From: Verticillium longisporum | Lineage: Eukaryota; Ascomycota; Sordariomycetes; Glomerellales; Plectosphaerellaceae | Length of the DNA: 64,000 nucleotides | Assembly (NCBI GenBank): GCA_019188255.1 | Contig: JAETXT010000008.1 | Span: 2,232,001 to 2,296,000, forward strand | Direction of reading: 5' to 3' | Shown: positions 56,054 through 64,000 of the stretch, piece by piece | How positions within the stretch are numbered: the first letter of the stretch is position 1 | Layout: every line of letters begins with the position of its first letter | Notes under the pieces: generated by a model | Seen by the model: the letters and a program-made list of their open reading frames with translations, nothing else | Database searches by the model: none | Told to the model about the DNA's origin: nothing | Position numbers and translations under genes: made by a program

Positions 56054-59000
56054 ATGGCAGAGTTCGCCCTCGCGACGAGCATCCTCAGCACCATCGCCTT
56101 TGCGCTGCAGCTATGGACCGACTCGGCCGAAATTCGGAAGAGCGGCTCGAGCATCTCCACGGCCGACTGTACGCGGCAGGCTGAAAGCCTCAAAACCCAC
56201 TGCGACAGAGTCAAATTGCTGCAGGACTCGGAAGCCGAGCTTGACGAAGCGGTAAGCCCCCCCTCCCTGCGACACAGACATTTCTACGTGCCAGATCCAC
56301 TGACCGGATTGCTCCAAGGCCAGGATCAGGACCATCGCGACCGAGATTCATGAGTTTGGAGATGAGCTCTCGACGTGGCTCGCCAAGTGTGCGCTTGAGC
56401 CGGGCGCGGGAGGTTGGAGGCGGTATCGAGATGTCATTGCCGTGCTCTGGCGCGGGATGCGCATGGATGCCGATGCGCAGATGAGACGGCTCGTCGCGCT
56501 TCGGAATGAGCTTCAGTCGGAGCTCCTCGTGTCGATGCTGCGCAAGGTCAGCGTCGAGGATCTGCAGAGCAAGGAGGCCTTTCGGAGGCTCGACGACGAT
56601 GTCAAGGCGCTCACTCTGGGTCAACTGCAGGGCCTCGAGGCTGTCCTGACGAAGGTGGATTCCCTCGCCATTGCTGAGGAGCAGAGACATCAGGAAATCA
56701 TGGCCGAGCTTCGCAGGTGGGATCCGCTCAGCTCCCAAGCGCGTCCCGCTGTTCTTCATGACCATGACCTCGTCTGGAAGAAGGATATGATCACGGAGCT
56801 GAAGAATAGGTTGTGGTACGGCTCGATACCACGGCGCCACGATGCCATTGCCATGGCTCATGAGAAGACGTTTGAATGGATCTTCACTGGGCAGAAGAAG
56901 ACTCACCAGTCAAATACTACGCTCATGGAGTGGATGACCGGGGGCAGCGGTCCGTACTGGGTGAGCGGGCGTGCCGGCACTGGCAAGAGTTCGCTCATGC
57001 GCTTCCTCAATGATGATGAGCGAACCAGAAAGGCATTTCAGACTTGGGCGGGAGATCGCCCTCTCGGCCTCGCATCTTTCTACTTTTGGAATTCCGAAGC
57101 TGCCGGCGACGGTCGCCTGAAGTCGCTGACAGGCCTCTATCGTGCGATTCTGTTCACCCTCATCGAACAACACCCCAGTCTTGCCGATGTGTTCTTCCCT
57201 GATCACTTAGTCAAGGGCAGACGATGGGACACGGATTTCCCGACCTTTATTGACATGGCGCAGGGGTTCGAGAGATTCTCGACGGCGAGCGAACTGCCTG
57301 TAGCCGTTGGGCTCATCATCGATGGGTTGGATGAGTATGAGGCACCACACAGCAAGCAAGTCGAGGCTGCTGCAATGCTGCGCCGGGCCAGCGAATCGCC
57401 GAACATTAAAGTCATCGTCTCCAGCAGGCCAGAAGCTGCCTTTGAGACGGCTTTCAGGGATTCTACAAAGCTTCGTTTGCACGAACTCACCGAGGAAGAT
57501 CGCCGAACCTACGTACGCGACAAGCTCACGGCTGTACCACGACTCCACACGATTACGACCAAGGAGCAGCAGCTGGAGCTGATAGATCTTGTTGTTGAGA
57601 GATCTGAAGGCATATTCCTCTGGGTGAATCTCACCGTGGCAACCCTGGTAGAGGAGATTGAGTTGGCGATGGATATCTCGCGGCTACTGAGGGTGACCAG
57701 CGACATTCCTGGAGGCAACAAGGAGCTTAGCGCTATCTTTGATCACATGTTGCGAAATAGAATCCCGGAAAAATACAGGAACCTCGGCCTCCAACTCATC
57801 CAGACCCTGAAGTATGGGTACACTTTACCTTCGAAACTCATTCCGTGGGTGGAAGGGGAGAGGATCAGACACCCCATCACCGCAATCTTGTGCTCCTTTT
57901 TCGAGGATGACTTGCAAACGACACTCGAAATTCCCGTGAAGCCACTTACAGTAGCCCAAGCTGCTTCCAGAACCGAGATGGCCATCAACATGGTCCGACA
58001 ATCCTGTGCTGGCTTGCTGGAATTCAGAGAGTTTGAAAGCGATGTCTTGCCAGCGGACCAGCCAGCTGTCAAGGTCATGGAGCTTCATTACTTGCACAAA
58101 GACGTCTCGATATATCTCGAGACGGCAGATACGGCCAAAATCTTTGAAGACTCGCTCCAGGGTGCCCATGGAGACATCCAGGCGAACTTGCTGAAGTGTA
58201 TAGTCAGCTTCATCAGGACCATCTCTGCGGAGGATCCAGCAATCGTCTCTTGGGCAGAATCCTGGACGCTCAACTCGGCATTCTGGCAACTCGTCGAGTA
58301 CTCCATGCGGCTGGCTCGGGACACCGAAGAGAGGAACCCTGAACAGACCGAATCTCTTTTGGATGCTATGGATCAAGCAGTAAACCAACACTGGCAGCCA
58401 GACGGGTTCCTTGTCCCTCTGTCAGTTACTGACTCTGCGTACTGGACGAACCACTTCCCGGTTGACCGCCACTACACTGGAATGAGAGTCAATGAGACGG
58501 ATGTCCAGGTCTTGACTTTTCTTTCGTTTACTGTCCAACAAGACCTGTTCTTCTACCTGCAATCCAAGCTGCGACGTCTGGGGCCAGCAGTGCTGCAGGT
58601 GCCTGGGAGGCCACTACTGCACATTGCCTGCGGCACTGATCCAACCTGGTGGCTCTTGCGAGGCAGACGCCCCGCCAGGGTAGTGAACCTCCTTCTCGAC
58701 CACGGGGCTGACCCTCATGAGGTCTTTGATGGCCAGACGGCCTGGCAGGTTGCACTCGATGTGACGCGGCGCTCCGCCACAACTACCTTCCTCGAGCGCA
58801 AAGAGATCGGAGAGGTTCTTCTTGCATTGATCAACGCGGGTGCCGATATCCATGCCGTCATCCACTGGACGGAGAGGCGCAAGATCAGCAAGCGGAACTG
58901 GGTCACGGACAATTTCTCTCGACCCGCAACTCAGCAGATCAGGCTCACGTTCATGGATGGTGAACTTATGGAGCCAGGCCGATATTATGAAAGGACTATC

Positions 59001-59186
59001 GGCGGGACACCATCCGCAAACGAGGCGCAGATTTTAAAGGAGCTCGGAAGGAAAATCCTGGCGATCATGGCGGAGAAGCGTACGTGGAACATGGCTCTGA
59101 GACACAGCATCAAGGACACCAAGGCGCGGGTGACTCACGGGCTTCGGAAGCGAGTAATGGCATTGGGCGCGGCAATTTTCAGATGA
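56054..59186 (+). CDS. NLR-type STAND protein with NACHT NTPase
   Basis: Fungal NOD-like receptor, a class linked to non-self recognition and cell death. Exons 56054-56251 and 56319-59186 (1,021 aa). N-terminal helical domain of the fungal STAND type (MAEFALATSILSTIAFALQL; about 1-200). NACHT core: Walker A YWVSGRAGTGKSSLMRFL (about 280-297), Walker B GLIIDGLDEYE (about 396-406), sensor-like VIVSSRPEAAF. The C-terminal part has a long helical region and only two ankyrin-like units (VVNLLLDHGADPHEVFDGQT about 855; VLLALINAGADIHAVIHW about 897) instead of a long repeat array. The intron has GTAAGC...CCAAG. No frame break. The next gene is a HET-domain gene, in keeping with an allorecognition locus. 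Confidence 0.9.
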
Positions 59187-60067
59187 TTCTATATTACATG
59201 CATGCTACTTCTATTTTCGCTTCGAGATCGATGCTTGTTGCCACGCGAATCGCACCCTCCTTTGCTATAGAACTAACGCCCGCGGGAGAGCCGGCGGCGC
59301 ATATGACGTACATGAAATTACAGCCGCATTGTGAGTGGCAACCACATCCTGTCAAGTTTGAAGGGACTTTGAGTCTGGTGGATCTTAGGGATGGATTTAC
59401 GATATTGACACTAGACACACTCTTCAAGAGCTTTCTCTTAGAAACCATATTCTCTCTGACAAGACGCATCTAAATCACATAGGCATCATTTTCTCCACAG
59501 GATCTCTTTCTTGCCCTTTTTGAACCAGCGCAAGAAAACTTCTCTTATGGAGAGAAGAGCTTGTGATTTCATCTTGCATTACGTTCGACAGCCGGACCTC
59601 TCACCATCGAAACACTGTAAGAAACTTGTAAGAAACTTGTAAGAAAGACTCGGGCATACTCGGCTGGTGGTCCATTGATTTCAGCGATATCGTGCACATG
59701 GCAGCCATCGAACGACCCAGCCAGAGCTTCCCGACCACCACAGTTTCGGACGTGGATATCACAGGTCATCACGTGGAGCAATGTGCTCAATGAAATGCCC
59801 TGGATCAACCCGAGGGACCACACGCTAAGCCCGAGGAGGACCTACGCGGTGCCGAAACCTCGCATCTCAGCCGCAGCTGAAAACACCTTGGATTGGATGC
59901 AAGAGTTTGTACATAATGCACGTGAAATCCCGATGGTCTTGTCTCTCTGAATTGCGCATCAAGATCCCTTTGCCTACTGCCTGAAGCTGGACGTTCTTTG
60001 TTCCTCATTTGGATCTACTCTAACGCGCCAACCTCCGCCCGCTTGCGGTCCGCTCCCGCGCGCCGCC
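59187..60067. other. Intergenic region between NLR and HET genes
   Basis: No gene seen. Contains a short tandem repeat of GTAAGAAACTT (59617-59646, about 2.7 units). Overlapping short frames lack domains. Confidence 0.5.
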
Positions 60068-62143
60068 ATGGGGTCGTGTTTTAGCAAGGAGGCTAAAGAG
60101 AGCGGGAACGACGGCGCAGATCTCGACCGCCCAGCTCGGCTTCCCCAGGAAAAGGTTGTTCCTGTCCAACCAACAACCGGTGACGACCATGAACAGCCTC
60201 AGGTTACAGCCGATACTGCGGCGCAAGCGCTCACCATAGCATGTGAAGATCCCAACGCGACAGCGGCTGCTACGGCACCGCTGGAGCTCGTCTTTTGCCG
60301 GTTCGAGTCTGGCCGCATTGTGAGGAAGAAGCGATTCCTATCAGAGACATTCATCGCCGTCTCGCATGTTTGGGGCCCCGATGCCGACTGGGCCAACGTG
60401 GACGGCGTCGATGAGGAGATCATCGTATCGCCAGAGAAGGCCATCTTCATGCAGACGCAGCTACCCGGTTTGATGGGCGACTCCTGGTTCTGGATGGATG
60501 TGCTCTGTGTGGATCAGCGCGATGCTGATGCCCGTGTCGCCGTCACGCAGCACATCCCGGCGGTATTCCGCGCGGCGCAGAAGAGTCTCGTCGTGCGAGA
60601 GAGCGCGAGCTTCCGCGAGTGCTGCGCCCAGGCGGCCGGGCCCTCCCATGCGTTCCTGGGCAAGACCAGATATGGCAGAAGACCAGACGATCAATCGTCG
60701 GATATTGACTTTATCGACGAGGAGATGGACGGCCGAGGGAAGCTGCGTGAGCACATCGAGCAGAGCCACAAGGGAGAGTACATGGATGACGGCGTCCTGT
60801 CGCGATTATGGCCGCTCCAGGAAGTCATCTTATCCGACACGGTTCAGTTTGCCAAGTGCGAGCCTGTGCCCGGCAACGACTTTAAGGGCCACAGCCCCTC
60901 GCGTCCGGCGTCGTCCATGGACAAAGCCCTGACTCTCGTCGGCAGCCTCGGCATTCTGGCGCAGACATGGGACACGTACGCCCTCAACGACGACAGCACC
61001 ATGTGGCACCGCCTCGGCACGGGCAAGTGGTCCTTCTTCGACGCCTACTTCGGCCTCGGTGAAGCGACGCGCGCCAACAGCGGCAAGGTCTCGCCGCCGG
61101 TGCCGCGCGCGCGCGATCTCGGGCTGCACCTCGTGAGCACGCGCCAGACGTCCAAAGGCCGCGACTTTATCCTCGCCATCATGCCGCAGTACCAGTTCTA
61201 CAAGGTGCCGACGACGGCGCGCAAGATGACCTTTTCAGAACTCTTCCTCGACTGCTGCCACCAGCTGCGCAGCCACAACGCCGGCATCGCGCCGTTCCTC
61301 ATGGACTCAGAGAGCCCGCTCGACGGCGACGTCGGGACCCTGAGCTGCGGCGTTCCCGAGCCCGTCTGCCTCGGCGACTTGGCCAAGCTCTTCAACGGAC
61401 CTGTGCAGCGCGCGCCGGAGCGCAGTGTTGTCGAGCTCCTGACCTTGCAGCCGCAGCCGGCGCCGACGTCGGTGGCGAAGCGGCAGGCGCTCGAACTCCT
61501 GAGGCGCGTGCCGGACGCGACGCCGGAGGATGCCGTCACGGCCCTCGCCGTGAGCATGACGCACATGATTGTCATTTCCATCTTTGCGAGCAAGATGCTG
61601 TGGCTGACGTCGCAGGCGGAGCTGATGCATGAGATTGCGCGACTGCAGGCGCAGGAGGACAAGGAGGATTCGGACTCGGAGGATGGCAACGGGGGCGTCA
61701 GCGAGACGTTGCAGAGGCGGCTCGTGTTGGAGGCTCTGCTGCGGACGCTCGGCTGGATTGACTGGAACAAAGGGTCGCGGGCCAATGCAGAGGCCATGAC
61801 AGGGCAGTCGGCCATCATCTTCAGGCTGAAGGATGCGCCGTGGGAGATGTCGGCCATGCTCGTGGCCATGGTGAGCTGCGGCATGCCGCTGAGCGCGTAT
61901 GAATGGACGAAGGAGCACCTGGCCGTGGTGCACGTTAATGTGTTCCAGAGATCCTTCATGGCGCTGGCGCCGCAAAAGGTGATGAAGCCGGACACCATGT
62001 TCTTCATGAGGCAGGTGGACGACTATGCCATGGGACGTGACGGGGCGATGCCGAGGTTCACGTTGATGGCGATGGATACCGACAGCGACATTTACATGAA
62101 TCAGTGCATGTTCCCTCCGGATCTCGCCATGTCAAATGGATGA
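60068..62143 (+). CDS. HET-domain protein with predicted N-terminal acylation
   Basis: Heterokaryon-incompatibility type protein, 691 aa, single exon. HET blocks are visible: FIAVSHVWGPDADW (about 94-107), WFWMDVLCVDQRD (about 140-152) and HIPAVFRAAQKSLVV (about 160-175), then LSRLWPLQEVILSDTVQFA (about 243-261). HET domains have a TIR-like fold and can trigger cell death in fungi. The protein begins MGSCFSKE: Gly2 with a small residue at 6 fits N-myristoylation, and Cys4 next to it fits palmitoylation, so it may sit at the plasma membrane. The rest is helical and unassigned. The ATG has strong context (GCCATGG). Confidence 0.87.
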   Translation: MGSCFSKEAKESGNDGADLDRPARLPQEKVVPVQPTTGDDHEQPQVTADTAAQALTIACEDPNATAAATAPLELVFCRFESGRIVRKKRFLSETFIAVSHVWGPDADWANVDGVDEEIIVSPEKAIFMQTQLPGLMGDSWFWMDVLCVDQRDADARVAVTQHIPAVFRAAQKSLVVRESASFRECCAQAAGPSHAFLGKTRYGRRPDDQSSDIDFIDEEMDGRGKLREHIEQSHKGEYMDDGVLSRLWPLQEVILSDTVQFAKCEPVPGNDFKGHSPSRPASSMDKALTLVGSLGILAQTWDTYALNDDSTMWHRLGTGKWSFFDAYFGLGEATRANSGKVSPPVPRARDLGLHLVSTRQTSKGRDFILAIMPQYQFYKVPTTARKMTFSELFLDCCHQLRSHNAGIAPFLMDSESPLDGDVGTLSCGVPEPVCLGDLAKLFNGPVQRAPERSVVELLTLQPQPAPTSVAKRQALELLRRVPDATPEDAVTALAVSMTHMIVISIFASKMLWLTSQAELMHEIARLQAQEDKEDSDSEDGNGGVSETLQRRLVLEALLRTLGWIDWNKGSRANAEAMTGQSAIIFRLKDAPWEMSAMLVAMVSCGMPLSAYEWTKEHLAVVHVNVFQRSFMALAPQKVMKPDTMFFMRQVDDYAMGRDGAMPRFTLMAMDTDSDIYMNQCMFPPDLAMSNG

Positions 62144-63005
62144 TGGGGGTGGCTGAGGAGGCACTGGAGATCTTTTGTTTCTACGCAGCGAACACTGCAA
62201 GCATTGAGTTGTAGACTTTTTAATGCATATCTATCTACGCGACTGGGTTTTTAATTGAGCAAGGTGGCCATGCCATGACATACTCTTCGCAGAAATATAG
62301 ACAACCTGGATCTCATTAATCTCCGCACTCTGAGTTTTACTGAGTTGTGGCAATCCTTGTGTAAACTGGGGAACTTGTGTAAGTCAGTTTCTCAACCTGA
62401 ATTAGCATACATAAAACCACTACATCATTCACTCAAGTCAGGTCCCGTGACAGATTCGTAACTCTGTTGTGTGAATTGTGGCAATAATGTCATGGCTCAT
62501 CTCGATACAACAACCGTGACGCGTCAGCCTGGCGCGCCTGCCTGCCCACGCCCTCATCTACATTCACCGAAAACGCCTCTCGCCAAAGCATGTGTATATG
62601 AAGCCTTCTACGCCGCGGTCTGATATTCCTGCCCACTTCTGCTTTTCTCAACTGCACAACCCCAACGCAGCTATCGCCGCGACGACCAAAAGCTGCTGCA
62701 ACCGCCAAACCTCCGCTTTCAGCCAAGATCAACATAATACACATAAGTCAGCGGGCTTAATCGACTGTCTGCGAAATTAAGAAGCCAGCTCTGGCGGCCT
62801 GAGTTTCCGGTATGTACTGACTTGGTGGGTGACCTAGATGCCATGCAAATCAACCTCCAACGACCAGAGTACCTTGCCAAAGGCACCCAGTTCCGGAGAA
62901 TGTTCATGTACATCTGGAAACGGCTGACACAATGTAGTAAACCCTTTACCGACACCATGCCCGTTCCCATGACGGGCGCTGGAGGAATGGGCCCCCCCCG
63001 CGCAC
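62144..63005. other. Intergenic region downstream of the HET gene
   Basis: AT-richer than the coding parts, no supported gene. A C8 run just before the next ATG (62992-62999) lies where an upstream frame (62822-63037) overlaps the next start. Confidence 0.45.
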
Positions 63006-64000
63006 ATGGCAATCGACCGCCCGCCTGCTCCCGATGAGACCCCCGAGAGGTTCAAGTTTCCCCGCAAGGACATGAGATGGGAGCCTCCCACCTTCGTCAA
63101 AGACTTGCCTCTGGCGGAGAAGAACTTTTGCACCAAAGTCACCGACATCATCTGCCAGGCTGTTGGTCTCGAGTTTTTTGACCGTCTTGCCTGCGCCTGG
63201 GCCATCATCCACCACATGGTTGACGTCAGCTATGAGAAGCTGGTCTCGAAGCTCCTCATTGAACTGGCTGCCTCGCTCGATCTCACCTACGATGACGGCA
63301 TCCATCATCGACTCGCAGAGTTAATGAAGGAGACTCGTACGCCGCGCTACGTTGAGCTCAAGTCCAACGGCGAGGTAAGCACCCCCTTCCCATACATCGG
63401 CCCGCTTGCATGAGTTAAGCTAATCGTCTTTGCTTTGATGCAGCCGCCCGTGCAGGAAATGCTAGGATCGCAGGTTGAGCTCATCGACTTGGCCGGTATC
63501 ATGGCTGTCAACATTTACGGTGAGCTCTTCACAGGCTCTTGCCAGAAACACCCGCCCTTTAGCATCAAGACACTGACAAGAGAGACAGAGCGCCAGCTCC
63601 GCATGCAGGCCGAGGAGGCCGACGCGCAGTACGGATACGTCAATCTTTGCACATTCGCCGGAATGCTCGTTACCAACGGCGCCATCGACCGCTGCGACGT
63701 TGCCATCCACATCATGATGCGCACCCTGGAGGCCCTCCGCCTGACGGAATAGGATATCGTCGGCGTCAGTCGCTTCTTGATTCTTACGGGCAACGCCATT
63801 TACCTGCAGATTGTGGCCCCCGTGCACTACGTCACGAGCCCCGTCATGAACAGGCTGCACGTCGGTCCGCTCTGGAAAGGCCAGCTCGGCTTCTCGGCCG
63901 GACGCTGGACTTTCTGGTACCACCGTCTCGGACACGCCCTGTCGACGGCTAAGCTACCCATGGCCGTGCTCTGGGGCAGGCTTGGCCACCATCACATGCA
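63006..64000 (+). pseudogene. Uncharacterised ORF with an in-frame TAG, cut by the window end
   Basis: I do not recognise the family. Exon 63006-63374, intron 63375-63442 (GTAAGC...TGCAG), second exon from 63443. The protein reads KDMRWEPPTFVKDLPLAEKN, LTYDDGIHHRLAELMKETRT, then VELIDLAGIMAVNIYGELFT and IHIMMRTLEALRLTE. There is a TAG at 63750-63752, but the same frame stays open to the edge and reads like protein (DIVGVSRFLILTGNAIYLQI, GRWTFWYHRLGHAL). A single C-to-T change of CAG would explain the TAG. It may be a pseudogene, a truncated allele or a sequence error. A frame break in the C8 run upstream could also hide a longer N-terminus. Confidence 0.6.

Overview
The window looks like nuclear DNA of a filamentous ascomycete, most likely a Sordariomycete. 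Genes are GC-rich with short introns (GTANGT donors, CTAAC/CTGAC branch points). The gene set is typical of that class (SKN7, PRI1, TRM10, MSH2, UBP2, NOP9, a fungal phosphoketolase, NLR and HET proteins). One 10.7-kb AT-rich block carries the signature of repeat-induced point mutation (RIP). I cannot name the species.

Layout. 0.4-2.7 kb: SKN7 stress regulator (minus). 2.7-6.6 kb: non-coding, low-complexity. 6.6-17.3 kb: a RIP-destroyed Ty3/gypsy element lying on the minus strand between degenerate direct repeats. Three undecayed insertions are nested in it: two near-identical Fot1/pogo-type DNA transposons in opposite orientation and one solo LTR with a perfect 5-bp target duplication. 18.3-18.8 kb: a small secreted cysteine-rich protein gene about 1 kb from that block. 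19.6-28.0 kb: PRI1, TRM10, MSH2, a tandem array of four C/D-box snoRNA-like genes, and a complex I subunit of the Tim17 family. 29.7-34.1 kb: UBP2 deubiquitinase and a small ORF 45 nt behind it. 37.9-48.5 kb: phosphoketolase, a Ras-type GTPase with a polyglutamine tract, a glutamate-decarboxylase-like enzyme, NOP9. 53.9-64 kb: a conserved fungal protein of unknown function, then an NLR (NACHT) gene, a HET-domain gene and an interrupted ORF running off the edge; this resembles an allorecognition/immune cluster.

Two things stand out. First, the snoRNA array (26.26-26.96 kb, minus strand): four ~75-nt units, each with perfect box C and box D, sit one per putative intron, and the introns abut with no exon between them (branch point-AG immediately followed by a GT donor), as expected for recursive splicing. 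Second, at least six reading-frame breaks, all one base short in a homopolymer: two in SKN7, one each in MSH2, phosphoketolase, the decarboxylase and one transposon copy. A further break is shared by both transposon copies. Exon lengths independently show that one base is missing in each host gene. Assembly undercalls are the most likely cause, but MSH2 is itself hit, and loss of mismatch repair would give the same spectrum, so reads must decide.

All calls come from reading the sequence and remembered family motifs; no database search was run.
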